A model generated the notes under the pieces. The model did no database searches, had not been told where the DNA came from, and was given only the letters and a program-made list of their open reading frames with translations. Position numbers and translations under genes: made by a program. A stretch of 64,000 bases of DNA from Streptomyces tagetis (GTDB lineage: Bacteria > Actinomycetota > Actinomycetes > Streptomycetales > Streptomycetaceae). Below are positions 35,628-44,472 of this stretch, in pieces (within the stretch, counting starts at the first letter, position 1; each line of letters opens with the position of its first letter). The stretch lies in NCBI RefSeq assembly GCF_018069565.1, contig NZ_JAGPNL010000001.1, positions 930,001 through 994,000 on the forward strand. Reading direction: 5' to 3'.

Positions 35628-38570
35628 TCAGGCGTCCGCCAGCAGGGCGCCGACCGCCTCCGCCGCCCCGGGATGCCGGGCGGTCAGCACCGCCCCCGCC
35701 GTGCCCGTGCCGGTGCTCGCCCAGCCGCCCTCGCAGCCGAGCAGCGCCGCGACCGCGTCGCAGGTGGCCGGATACCGGGTCGCCGGCACCGCTCCCCGGG
35801 CCCCCGCCCCGGCCGGGCCGGTGCTCGCCCAGCCGCCCTCGCAGCCCAGCAGCTCCGCCACCGCGTCGCACGCCGCCGGATGTGCCGCGAGCAGCGCCAC
35901 GCCCCGAGGACCGGCGGACGCGGCCCGGCCGGTGCCGGGGGGCAAGGACGGCGACCGCCACGGCGGCACCCACGCGTCCAGCGCCTCCAGCCGGCCCGGG
36001 AAGATGCGCCCCGCCTCGCGGATCAGCAGCGGCGCCAGCTCGGCCGCCCCCGACCGCAGCGTGGTGATCAGCAGCGGCAGCCACGGCAGCAGCACCGCGT
36101 CCGGCAGCCGCCCGAAGGCGTTCGACACCGCCTCCACCACCACGTCCGCCAGCCCCGGCACCGGCTCCAGTGCGTGCACGAACCCGCTGAGATAGCGCGG
36201 GTAGGCGGGGACCACCAGCGGATTGTCCAGCAGCTCGCCGCACCGCGCGCGCAACTCCTCCCGGGACAACGTGCCGAGCTGCACCTGCGCCGCCCACAGC
36301 AGCGCCGTCTTCGCGGGCTCCTCCGGATGCGACTGGGCCACCGACAGCTCCAACTGGGCCCGGTCACAGCCGAGCGACAGCGCCAGCGACTCCATGCCGA
36401 ACAGGAACCCGAGCATCGCCGCGACCTGCCTCACCGTCGCGTCCTGGTCCCGGAACGCCGTCGGCAGCAGCGTGCAGTAGTGCGCGTACCCCGTCTTCAC
36501 GAAGGACTCGATCCAGGCCGGCAGCACCGGCTCACCGGTCCGGTAGTACGCGAGCAGGGAGCGCACCCGGCGCAGCACCTCCGGCGCCCCGTCGACGCTG
36601 CGCTCGGTGGCCAGCACCTTCAGCGCGTGCGCGCCGAGTTCGTCGGCGAGACGGCCGCCGCGCAGGTACAGCACGGCGTCCTCCACGGCGGCCAGCACGG
36701 TCGCCGTCGTCGCCTGCGGCCCGTACGCCTCGCGCCGCAGCCGCTGCTCCAGGACCTGTTCGAGGCTGACGCCCTCGTAGCCCAGTTCGATCAGGGAGCG
36801 CTGGTGGGTGCCGATGGCCACGTCCCAGGACTCCTGGATCGACCGCTCGCCGAGCCGCCGCTCGCCCATGATGGGGCGGGCCGCGCCGTGCGGCAGCAGC
36901 CGCCGCAGCATCCACAGCACGTCGGAGCAGGCCCGCAGCTCCGGCCGGGACACCATGTCGAGCAGGGCCCGCTGCACACCGCGCTGCTGGAGCTTCAGTC
37001 CCAGGGGTGCCAGCCGGTCGTGCACGTCCCGGGCGAGCGGCGGCAGGGCCTCGTACCCCACCCGGCCGATCCGGTCGCCGCCCATCAAGATCTCGACCAG
37101 CCGCCGCACGTCCCGCCGCCCCGGCACGGCGTCCTTCTCGATGCAGGTGACCGCCGCGTCCTGGAAGTCGTACGGCGTCGGCTTGGCCCGGTCCCGCAAC
37201 CCGGCGAGCAGGATCGACGTCTCGAAGACCGCGATGGCGTCGGCGGTCGAGGCGAGGTAGCCGCTTCGCCGGGCCGCGCGGACGATCTCCACCGACCAGC
37301 CCAGCAGTTCGGCCTCGTCCAGCCCGTCCAGCACCGGCGGCCGGCGCAGGAACCCGGAGAGCCGGTCGGGCGCGGCCGGCTCTCCGGCGCCGGTCGCGGG
37401 GGCGATCGCTGCCGGTGACGCGGTACGGGGGGCGAGCGCGGCCGGGGCGGTCTTCTTCGCCGGCGCCTTCCTCTTCGTACCGTCCTGGCCCGCCAGCCGG
37501 TACGGACGCACCCGGGTGCGCTTCAGGCTCTTCGTCCACTGGGTCGAGGCGATCGACACCGACCCCGCGGCGAGGCCGAATTGCGCCTCGATCGCCGCGT
37601 TGCTGGACGGGATGAGCCCGTACTGCCACGTCGTCCCCGTCCGCGGGGAGACCGAGAAGGCGCCGGCCGTGCCGTCCACGCCGAACTCCTCGACGCGGCT
37701 GGCCGCGTGGAACGCGCCGCACACGTACACACACTCCGCCGGATCGGCGCCGGAGGCCGCCAGGTGCTCGCGCATCCGCGTCCACATGTACCGCTCGCGG
37801 TCCTCGTCGATCCGGACGCGCTCCCCGTCGCCGGGCGCGAGCCGCCGGAAGAGGCTGCCGATGAGGAACATGACCTGGCGGTAGGTGTCGTGGTCGCTGC
37901 TCGCGAGCGGTACCTCCACGTACTGGTGCCACCACTCCGACCAGTGCCGCACCCGGCCGTGGCGCAGCAGGTGCTCCTCCAGCTCGGCGAAGCGGGGCCT
38001 GAGGTCGCCGATCTCCACGCCGACCGCCTCGCCGTGCAGCGCGGCCTCCGCGTCGCCGGGCTCGGGCAGGCGCGGTTCCGGCTCGTGGCGCGGGTCCCAC
38101 TGGAAGACGTGGTCGGCCGAGCGGTCGACGAGGACCAGCTCCACGCCCGGGGTGTCCAGGGCGTACGCGATGGCCTGGTACTCGGCGGACGCCTCCGTCA
38201 TCGGCGCGATCACCGACAGCGGCGCCCACTCCGCCGGGAAGCCCTCGACCTGCCCGGCGAACGCCTGCACCGCCACCGGCAGCCGGCAGTTGCGCAGCTC
38301 GGTCAGGAGCGGCGCCATGTCCTCGCACAGCTCCAGGTACACCACCTTCGGCTGCTTCTCGCGCAGCCGCCGGGCCATGGCGAGCGCCGAGGCGGGGGAG
38401 TGGTGGCAGACGGGGAAGATCTCCAGCGGCTCGCGCACCGCGCGGTCGACGTCGTCCACCATGCCGAGGAGGATGCCTTCCAGGGCGTCCGGCCCGCCCG
38501 CGAAGGCGGACGCCGCCTCCTGGAGCTGTCCGCGCAGCGCGTCGAAGGCGCCGTCCCGGGAGCCGGTCAC
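35628..38570 (-). CDS. DUF5682 family protein, last gene of the MoxR-VWA operon
   Basis: 980 residues. Near the N-terminus IFPVCHHSPASALAMARRL (H56, H57) looks like the metal/nucleophile region of EreA/TraB/ChaN-type hydrolases; VVYLELCEDMAPLL follows. The rest is a long helical region. A basic Ala/Lys linker (about 360-390) divides the protein, and the last hundred residues hold two and a half copies of a 36-residue repeat (CDAVAxLLGCEGGWASTG). The start overlaps the AAA+ gene stop by four bases. DUF5682 proteins regularly accompany MoxR and VWA partners. The reaction is not known; hydrolase similarity is inference. Confidence 0.78.
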   Translation of the reverse strand: MTGSRDGAFDALRGQLQEAASAFAGGPDALEGILLGMVDDVDRAVREPLEIFPVCHHSPASALAMARRLREKQPKVVYLELCEDMAPLLTELRNCRLPVAVQAFAGQVEGFPAEWAPLSVIAPMTEASAEYQAIAYALDTPGVELVLVDRSADHVFQWDPRHEPEPRLPEPGDAEAALHGEAVGVEIGDLRPRFAELEEHLLRHGRVRHWSEWWHQYVEVPLASSDHDTYRQVMFLIGSLFRRLAPGDGERVRIDEDRERYMWTRMREHLAASGADPAECVYVCGAFHAASRVEEFGVDGTAGAFSVSPRTGTTWQYGLIPSSNAAIEAQFGLAAGSVSIASTQWTKSLKRTRVRPYRLAGQDGTKRKAPAKKTAPAALAPRTASPAAIAPATGAGEPAAPDRLSGFLRRPPVLDGLDEAELLGWSVEIVRAARRSGYLASTADAIAVFETSILLAGLRDRAKPTPYDFQDAAVTCIEKDAVPGRRDVRRLVEILMGGDRIGRVGYEALPPLARDVHDRLAPLGLKLQQRGVQRALLDMVSRPELRACSDVLWMLRRLLPHGAARPIMGERRLGERSIQESWDVAIGTHQRSLIELGYEGVSLEQVLEQRLRREAYGPQATTATVLAAVEDAVLYLRGGRLADELGAHALKVLATERSVDGAPEVLRRVRSLLAYYRTGEPVLPAWIESFVKTGYAHYCTLLPTAFRDQDATVRQVAAMLGFLFGMESLALSLGCDRAQLELSVAQSHPEEPAKTALLWAAQVQLGTLSREELRARCGELLDNPLVVPAYPRYLSGFVHALEPVPGLADVVVEAVSNAFGRLPDAVLLPWLPLLITTLRSGAAELAPLLIREAGRIFPGRLEALDAWVPPWRSPSLPPGTGRAASAGPRGVALLAAHPAACDAVAELLGCEGGWASTGPAGAGARGAVPATRYPATCDAVAALLGCEGGWASTGTGTAGAVLTARHPGAAEAVGALLADA

Positions 38571-39691
38571 GACAGCGTGGCGATCGCGTCGCGGCCGCCC
38601 TCCAGGAACTCCGGCCAGGAGCCGCCCTCTTCCTTGCTGCGCGGTTCGACGACACCGTGCAGGTACTTGTTGAGGATGGCCAGGTCCTCCGGCTCGCGGC
38701 GGGTGAGCGAGCCGACCAGCGAGGAGGCGAGCGTGCGGGCGCTCAGGGCGCGTTCGCCGAAGAAGTTGCCATGCAGCACCGCGTCCTCCAGCACGCCGAT
38801 CTGCTCGGCCGTCGACAGGGCCGACTCCAGCTTCTCGTCGTTGCTGCCGGCCGCTGCGGCGGAGGCCCGCAGGTCCGCGAAGCTCTGGAGCAGCACGTCG
38901 AGCAGGGTCGGGGGCACGTCCAGGTCGATCGAGTGGCGGCGCAGCAGCTCCTCGGTGCGGAAGCGGACGATCTCCGCCTCGCTCTTCTTGTTGGTCACGA
39001 CCGGGATGCGGACGAAGTTGAAGCGGCGCTTGAGCGCGGACGACAGGTCGTTGACGCCCCGGTCGCGGCTGTTGGCGGTGGCGATGATCGAGAACCCGGG
39101 CTTGGCGAAGACGATGTTGTCGTCACCCTCGCCGCTGCCCAGCTCGGGGACGGAGATGTACTTCTCGGACAGGATCGAGATCAGCGCGTCCTGCACATCG
39201 CTGGTGGAGCGGGTCAGCTCCTCGAAGCGGCCGATGGCGCCCGCCTCCATCGCCGTCATGATCGGCGAGGGGATCATCGACTCCCGCGACTGCCCCTTGG
39301 CGATCACCATGGAGACGTTCCAGGAGTACTTGATGTGGTCCTCGGTGGTGCCGGCCGTGCCCTGCACCACCAGGGTCGAGTTGCGGCTGATCGCGGCGGA
39401 GAGCAGCTCGGCCAGCCAGCTCTTCCCGGTGCCGGGGTCGCCGATGAGCAGCAGACCGCGGTCGGAGGCGAGGGTGACGATCGACCGCTCGACGAAGCTC
39501 CGGTCGCCGAACCACTTCTGCGCGATCTCCCGGTCCAGGCCGTCGGCGCGCTCGGAGCCGAGGATGAACAGGCGCACCATCTTGGGGGACAGGCGCCAGG
39601 AGAAGGGCTTGGGGTTGTCGTCGATCGACTCCAGCCAGTCGAGCTCCTCCGCGTACTTGATCTCGGCGGGGGCACGCAGCAGGTCGGACAT
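38567..39691 (-). CDS. MoxR-like AAA+ ATPase
   Basis: 374 residues. Walker A is GDPGTGKS at 84-91. The Walker B area reads GAIGRFEELTR, with Glu-Glu in place of the usual Asp-Glu. Sensor 1 is IIATANSRDRGVNDLSSALKRRFNF, with the arginine-finger region following. The protein is of MoxR type, so a chaperone-like ATPase acting with VWA proteins. ATG start after GGAAAGG. It lies 79 bases after the VWA gene, in a gap of short GGGTGATC repeats, and overlaps the DUF5682 gene, so stoichiometric production of these three products is likely. Confidence 0.86.
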   Translation of the reverse strand: MSDLLRAPAEIKYAEELDWLESIDDNPKPFSWRLSPKMVRLFILGSERADGLDREIAQKWFGDRSFVERSIVTLASDRGLLLIGDPGTGKSWLAELLSAAISRNSTLVVQGTAGTTEDHIKYSWNVSMVIAKGQSRESMIPSPIMTAMEAGAIGRFEELTRSTSDVQDALISILSEKYISVPELGSGEGDDNIVFAKPGFSIIATANSRDRGVNDLSSALKRRFNFVRIPVVTNKKSEAEIVRFRTEELLRRHSIDLDVPPTLLDVLLQSFADLRASAAAAGSNDEKLESALSTAEQIGVLEDAVLHGNFFGERALSARTLASSLVGSLTRREPEDLAILNKYLHGVVEPRSKEEGGSWPEFLEGGRDAIATLS

Positions 39692-39700
39692 GAGGGGCCT

Positions 39701-39773
39701 TTCCGTTCGCTGATCACCCGTCGGGGTCCGTGGGTGATCCGTGGGTGATGGGTGGGTGATCGATGGGTGATCA
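39701..39773. repeat. GGGTGATC repeats between the VWA and AAA+ genes
   Basis: GGGTGAT(C) occurs four times at 39732-39772 with about 10-base spacing, and its reverse complement TGATCACCC at 39711-39719. The last copy overlaps the VWA stop codon. On the mRNA, the copies can pair alternately with the single opposite-sense copy just before the AAA+ ribosome-binding site. Confidence 0.55.
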
Positions 39774-41363
39774 GGTGAGAAACGTCTTGAGTTCGTGTAC
39801 GAGCTTTTTGATGTGTCCGGAGATCACCGGCGTGCCCTGGTCCTTGAACCGCTCCCGGAACCACGGGTTGACGCTGCCGCGCCCCGAACTGGTCACCGAG
39901 CCGACCGGGATGAACTTCGCCCCCGAGCGGTGGACGGCGGCCATGGAGTCGAACAGCTCCTGGCCCCGCCATTCGTAGAAGTCGGAGATCCACACCACGA
40001 CCGTGTTGCGCGGCTCGGCGATCTTCGGCTGGGCGAGGGCCATGGCGACCGTGCCGTCGGTGCCGCCGCCGAGCTTGGTGCGCAGCAGCGTCTCGAACGG
40101 GTCGTGCGCCCAGGGCGTGAGGTCCAGCGCCTGCGTGTCATACGCGATCAGGTGGACGTCGACCTTGGGCAGACCGGCGAAGATCGACGCCAGGATGGTG
40201 CAGTTGACCATCGAGTCCACCATCGAGCCCGACTGGTCCACGACGACGATCAGCCGCTGGGGCGTGGTCTTGCGGCTGGTGTGCCGGTAGTAGAGGCGGT
40301 CGACGTAGAGCCGCTCCTCCTCCGGGCTCCAGTTGGTGAGGTTCTTCCAGATGGTGCGGTCCAGGTCCAGGTTGCGGAAGACCCGCTTGGGCGGCACGGA
40401 CCGGTCGATCTCGCCGACCGTGGCCTTCTCCACCTGGGTGCGCAGCACCGCGCCGACCTCGTCGACATAACGGCGGATCAGCGCCTTGGCGTTGGCGAGG
40501 GCGACGCCGGAGAGGTTGTCCTTGTCGCGCAGCAACTGCTCGATCAGGGACATGCTCGGCGTCAGCCGCGAGGCCAGGTGCGGATCGGCCAGCACCTCGC
40601 GCAGGCGCATGCGCCGGACGAGGTCGCCCTCGATGGAGCCCAGCTCCGGGCCGATCGCCGGGATCAGCCGGCCGAGGTCGGGCAGCGGGCCGCCCACACC
40701 GGTGCCGGTCGGGCCGGCTCCGCCGGCGGCCCTGGGGCCCCGGCCGCCGCGCAGCTCGCCGGGCCGGCAGCCCAGCGCCCGCTCCAGCCAGCCCGCGTCC
40801 GCCTGCCAGCGGGCCAGTTGACCGGCGGTGACAGTGCCGGGCCGGGCGGCGAACACGTTGAGCAGGACCTTGGAGGCGAGCGCCGCGTGCCGCACCTCGG
40901 CGGCCCGGTCGCGGTGGCCGTCCTCCTCCGGCTCGGGCGTCATCAACCCGTCCAGCTCGGCGGCCAGCTCCGGATGCCGCTGCACGACGGAGTCGACGGA
41001 GGCGTCCGGGTCGAGCAGCGCGGGCGGCAGGCCGATGTCCTCGACCACGGCGAGGCTCGCCGACTCCAGTGCGGCCTGCTCCTCGCCGTCGAAGAGGCGG
41101 GCCAGCAGCCGCCAGTAGAGCACTTGGCGCCGGTTGTCGTGGGGGTCGGGTGTGGGGTTCGTGCCGTTCGGGGTGTTGGGCGTGGGGTCCGCGCCGGTCG
41201 GGGGTTTGGGCGTGGGGTCCGTACTGCTCGGGGTCTCGGGCGTGGGGCCCGTGCCGTTCGGGGTGTTGGGCGTGGAGCCCGCACCGCTCGGTGTCTCCGG
41301 CGTGGAGCCCGCGCCGCTCGGGCTCTCGGGCGCGGGGCCGGCGCTGTTCGGGGTCTCGGTCAT
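39771..41363 (-). CDS. VWA-domain protein of the MoxR-VWA operon
   Basis: 530 residues. The N-terminal ~75 residues are a disordered Pro/Thr/Gly-rich tract of ten-residue repeats. A helical middle domain follows, then a C-terminal von Willebrand A domain. The metal (MIDAS) site is VVVDQSGSM with D376, S378 and S380, then GGGTDGT for the conserved Thr and ISDFYEW for the second Asp, so metal binding should be intact. The ATG overlaps the upstream stop (ATGA). A much longer reading frame upstream is an artefact running antisense-like through the previous gene. VWA proteins couple MoxR ATPases to targets. Confidence 0.87.
   Translation of the reverse strand: MTETPNSAGPAPESPSGAGSTPETPSGAGSTPNTPNGTGPTPETPSSTDPTPKPPTGADPTPNTPNGTNPTPDPHDNRRQVLYWRLLARLFDGEEQAALESASLAVVEDIGLPPALLDPDASVDSVVQRHPELAAELDGLMTPEPEEDGHRDRAAEVRHAALASKVLLNVFAARPGTVTAGQLARWQADAGWLERALGCRPGELRGGRGPRAAGGAGPTGTGVGGPLPDLGRLIPAIGPELGSIEGDLVRRMRLREVLADPHLASRLTPSMSLIEQLLRDKDNLSGVALANAKALIRRYVDEVGAVLRTQVEKATVGEIDRSVPPKRVFRNLDLDRTIWKNLTNWSPEEERLYVDRLYYRHTSRKTTPQRLIVVVDQSGSMVDSMVNCTILASIFAGLPKVDVHLIAYDTQALDLTPWAHDPFETLLRTKLGGGTDGTVAMALAQPKIAEPRNTVVVWISDFYEWRGQELFDSMAAVHRSGAKFIPVGSVTSSGRGSVNPWFRERFKDQGTPVISGHIKKLVHELKTFLT
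41130..41340. repeat. 30-bp tandem repeat encoding the VWA protein's N-terminal linker
   Basis: About seven copies encode ten-residue units such as GAGSTPETPS, GTGPTPETPS and GADPTPNTPN. The copies are diverged at the DNA level but keep frame, as expected for a selected flexible linker. Confidence 0.8.
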
Positions 41364-42760
41364 TTCCGCAGCAGCTTTCCGGCGCGCTCGCGCAGTACGG
41401 TGACGGCGTCGGTGGCGGCCTTCTCCGCCCGCGCCCCCGCCTTGTCGGCGGTGCCCCCGGCCCAGGCTCCGGCGTGGACGGCGACGGGCTTCTTGCGCAC
41501 GGTCCGCTCGACGGCCAGCGGCTGGAGGCGGAACTCCCCGGCGTCCCAGCGCAGCAGCCCGAGGCAGGCGGCGGACCCCGCGACCGCCTCCGGCGTGAGC
41601 GGGCCGGCCGCCGGCACCCGGTCGGCGTCCACGGCCAGCCGCTCCCCGGCGACCAGGAACGCGAGCCCGTCCTCGTCCTCCTGGACTCCGTACCCCTCCA
41701 GCAGCACCGGTACGGCGATGCGCGCCGGATGCCGGTCCAGCGGCGCCGTCACGCAACCGGAGGCGGCTGGCAGCGCCACCCGGGCCGTGACGAACGCGTC
41801 GGCGCTCTCGCCCGCCCGCGCCCGCGCGTCGTCCCAGAGCAGATCGCCCTCGGCGGTGACGGGCATCGCGTCCAGCTCCATGGCGCGGCCCTCGCCCAGG
41901 GCGCCCAGCAGGGACATACGGGGCCGCAGCACCTGCCACAACCCGGCCCCGACCACCGTGTCGGGCTTCGGCGCGGACACCGAGGCCCGCACCAGCCGCG
42001 ACGCGGTCCCGTCCGCCGGCTCGAACACCGCGTGCACCTGCGCCTGTACGGCGGTGGCGTGCTCCTGGACGTCCACGCCGAGGGGCAGCAGACGGCCGCT
42101 CACCTCGGTGACGGGGGTGAGACGGGCCGCCCCCGGCAGCGTCAGCAGCATCCCCCGCGTCCACAGATCGGCCCAGCGGCGCACCGGAACGCGCTCCAGG
42201 GTCGCCCCCGGACAGGAGGCGGCCAGCTCGGCCGCGAACCCGTCGAGCAGCGTGGCCAGTCGGCGCAGCGCCGGATCGGACAGCATCGCGGAGACGACGG
42301 GCGCGGCCCCGGCCACCGTCTCGTGATCCATGCCCCGCCACCCGACGCGCGCCAGATCACAGAGCCAACCCCGTGCGGCACCAAGCAGGTTGACCCCGAG
42401 CGCGTCATCGCCACCGCCGCCCGGCACGGCTTCCCGCTCCGGGGCGACCGGCCGTCCGACGACCTCGGCCACCCGGGCCGACAGCGCGTCGTGGACGGAC
42501 CCGAGCAGCGCCGTACGAGCCCCGGCGAGCGCGGTGAAGTGGTCCTCGCCCGCGACCCCGGCGGCCGTCTTCTCGGCGGCCTCCGCGACCCGCGCGGCCA
42601 GGGGCGACGCGGCGAGGGCGTCCGCGAGCCCGGTCAGCCCCGCGGCCTGCCGCGGCTGCGGGCGCAGCAGCCCGTCCACGAGGGCGTCGTCGAAACCGTC
42701 CACCGCGGCGAGGGCCTCGTCCAGGCCGTCGACGGCGTCGGTGAGCAGATCGGCACGCAT
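41360..42760 (-). CDS. uncharacterised protein of the MoxR-VWA operon
   Basis: 466 residues with no family that I recognise. It starts MRADLLTDAVDGLDEALAAVDGF and has a helical first third, then a segment rich in beta strands (SGRLLPLGVDVQEHATAVQAQVHAVFEPADG) and a basic C-terminus (RERAGKLLRK). There are no membrane segments or signal. The start overlaps the upstream stop by one base (TGATG), and the stop overlaps the VWA start, so it is tightly coupled on both sides. Its position suggests a structural or adaptor subunit of the same complex. A longer upstream frame runs through the previous gene and is rejected. Confidence 0.75.
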   Translation of the reverse strand: MRADLLTDAVDGLDEALAAVDGFDDALVDGLLRPQPRQAAGLTGLADALAASPLAARVAEAAEKTAAGVAGEDHFTALAGARTALLGSVHDALSARVAEVVGRPVAPEREAVPGGGGDDALGVNLLGAARGWLCDLARVGWRGMDHETVAGAAPVVSAMLSDPALRRLATLLDGFAAELAASCPGATLERVPVRRWADLWTRGMLLTLPGAARLTPVTEVSGRLLPLGVDVQEHATAVQAQVHAVFEPADGTASRLVRASVSAPKPDTVVGAGLWQVLRPRMSLLGALGEGRAMELDAMPVTAEGDLLWDDARARAGESADAFVTARVALPAASGCVTAPLDRHPARIAVPVLLEGYGVQEDEDGLAFLVAGERLAVDADRVPAAGPLTPEAVAGSAACLGLLRWDAGEFRLQPLAVERTVRKKPVAVHAGAWAGGTADKAGARAEKAATDAVTVLRERAGKLLRK

Positions 42761-43344
42761 CAGGCCACCGCCCTCGTCGTCGGGAACCAGTGCATCTCGG
42801 GCAACGGGGCCGTGACCGGCTCCAGTTCGAGGTAGGAGAGATGCCGCAAGAAGCGGCTGAACACCTGCGCCGCCGCCGACCGGTCGCCCGGCGAGGGCAG
42901 CGCGGCCGTCATCACGGAGGTGATCGCCTGCGCGTCCGGCTCGCCGCCCTCGGCCACCTCGGCCTTCAGATACCGGGCCACGCGCCCGGCCCCGTACTGC
43001 AGCACGGCCTCGCCGATCAGCGCCCGTATGTGGTTGCAGAACGTGCCCCGGGCGCCCCCGCACGGCCGGTTGTTGTTGGTGCTGCACGAGAACGCATACG
43101 TCCCGGCCTCCACGGAGGACACGTACACCCGCCCGATGTCCGACCCGCTGGACACCACCCCCTGCAAGCGCCCGTCGGCCAGCTCGACGAACGGCACCTT
43201 GGCCAGCTTCCGCGCCCTCGCGGGCGGCACCATCCGCACCCCGCTCGACCTCTCCCACCCCGACACGACACACCACTCCCAAGCACACCAAAGGGGATGT
43301 TCCCGCCACTTCGGCGGAACGAGATCGAACTTATCGGCGACCAC
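42760..43344 (-). CDS. Cys/His zinc-binding (SWIM-like) protein opening the MoxR-VWA operon
   Basis: About 194 residues from a GTG at 43344, whose ribosome site is weak, so the start is uncertain. The central part TYAFSCSTNNNRPCGGARGTFCNHIRALIGEAV has Cys residues and a CNH ending that fit a SWIM-like or treble-clef zinc site. WREHPLWCAWEWCVVSGWER precedes it. SWIM-type proteins often form the first component of MoxR-VWA-DUF5682 gene sets and may bind nucleic acid or protein partners. Product identity beyond zinc binding is unknown. Confidence 0.62.
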   Translation of the reverse strand: MVADKFDLVPPKWREHPLWCAWEWCVVSGWERSSGVRMVPPARARKLAKVPFVELADGRLQGVVSSGSDIGRVYVSSVEAGTYAFSCSTNNNRPCGGARGTFCNHIRALIGEAVLQYGAGRVARYLKAEVAEGGEPDAQAITSVMTAALPSPGDRSAAAQVFSRFLRHLSYLELEPVTAPLPEMHWFPTTRAVA

Positions 43345-43491
43345 TGACAACGAGTCCGCGACCGCCCCCGACCGGCCTCGATAGGCTGACGGACGCCGGG
43401 CCCGACACGCGGGGTCCGGCGGTTCCGCAGACGTGTTCCCGCGGCCGGCCGAGACCCGGTTGCCCGTGATTCCGTGTACGGAGGAGTGCTC

Positions 43492-44280
43492 GTGACCGCT
43501 GCCGGCATACCCAGGCCCCCCATCGACACCCGCAGGCCCCACCCCGCACGCGTCTACGACTGGCTGCTCGGCGGGAAGGACAACTACCCCGTCGACCAGC
43601 AGGTCGGGGAGAGACTCCCGGTGGAGGCACGGGGCAACGCGGCCCGGAACCGGGCGTTCATGCACCGCGCCGCGGCCTGGCTGGCGCAGAACGGAGCCGA
43701 CCAGTTCCTCGACATCGGCACCGGCATCCCCACCGAGCCCAACCTGCACCAGATCGTCCAGGCGATCACACCGGGCGCCCGGATCGTCTACGTGGACAAC
43801 GACCCGATCGTCCTGCGGCACGCGGAGGCCCTGCTGACGAGCAGCCCGCAAGGAGCCACCGACTTCCTCCTCGCCGACGTGCGAGAGCCCGCGAAGATCC
43901 TCGAACGCGCCGGCGCACTCCTCGACTTACGCCGGCCCGTCGCCCTCTCCCTGATCGCGCTCCTGCACTTCCTGCCCGACGAGGAGAACCCGCACGCCCT
44001 CGTGCGCACCCTGGTCGAGGCCCTGCCCTCCGGCAGCCACCTGCTCCTCTCCCACGGCACGGCCGACCAGCACCCCGAGCTGAAACACCAGACCGAGGCC
44101 GCCTACAAGAAGGGCGAGATCCCCCTGAGAATGCGCACCCGCGCCGAAGTCGAACCCTTCTTCACCGACCTAGACCTCCTCCCCCCGGGCCTGGTCTTCG
44201 CCACAGAGTGGTACCAGGAGCCCCCAGCGCCGACGCGGGAACGCAGCGGCTTCTACGTGGGCGTCGCCAGGGTCCCCTGA
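43492..44280 (+). CDS. SAM-dependent methyltransferase of the DUF574/Methyltransf_19 family
   Basis: 262 residues. RPHPARVYDWLLGGKDNYPVD (about 16-36) and FLDIGTGIPTEPNLHQI (about 72-88) are hallmarks of the Streptomyces-expanded PF04672 family. The SAM site is completed by VYVDNDPIVL and a late RRPVALSLIALLHFLPD. GTG start at 43492 with GGAGGA upstream; an earlier GTG lacks one. Many paralogues occur in each Streptomyces genome and substrates are mostly unknown. It is divergent from the MoxR-VWA operon across 147 bases that hold a possible -10 (TAGGCT near 43383). Confidence 0.85.
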   Translation: MTAAGIPRPPIDTRRPHPARVYDWLLGGKDNYPVDQQVGERLPVEARGNAARNRAFMHRAAAWLAQNGADQFLDIGTGIPTEPNLHQIVQAITPGARIVYVDNDPIVLRHAEALLTSSPQGATDFLLADVREPAKILERAGALLDLRRPVALSLIALLHFLPDEENPHALVRTLVEALPSGSHLLLSHGTADQHPELKHQTEAAYKKGEIPLRMRTRAEVEPFFTDLDLLPPGLVFATEWYQEPPAPTRERSGFYVGVARVP

Positions 44281-44334
44281 GCCCCGGAGAACGATGGTGG
44301 CCGACGGCGCCGTACTCACCGCCCCGTCAGACGT

Positions 44335-44352
44335 CACGGGTGAACGCCCGTG
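44335..44352. terminator. small hairpin after the methyltransferase gene
   Basis: CACGGG pairs with CCCGTG around TGAACG, 55 bases past the stop. Weak but plausible. The 192-base gap after it also contains GAAGGAGAGG before a TTG that would encode only nine residues, possibly a leader peptide. Confidence 0.35.
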
Positions 44353-44472
44353 AGAAGGAGAGGCTGTTGACGCTGCCAGGCAGGCATGGCACCTGACCCG
44401 CCCCCACCACCGGCAGCCGCACGAACCCCGCACCACCGCGCGACGTACAGCAACCCACCCCAGGGAGCCGCC

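Noticed and set aside
35603..36067. Pro/Arg-rich plus-strand ORF opposite the DUF5682 repeats
   Set aside because: An antisense shadow of the repeat region with a nonsense composition.
41364..42341. N-terminal extension of the VWA reading frame
   Set aside because: It runs in another frame through the preceding gene. The ATGA overlap at 41360-41363 and the protein-like sequence from MTETP fix the start.
42761..43309. N-terminal extension of the 466-residue protein
   Set aside because: It lies over the zinc-type gene in a second frame, with TGATG at the junction marking the true start.
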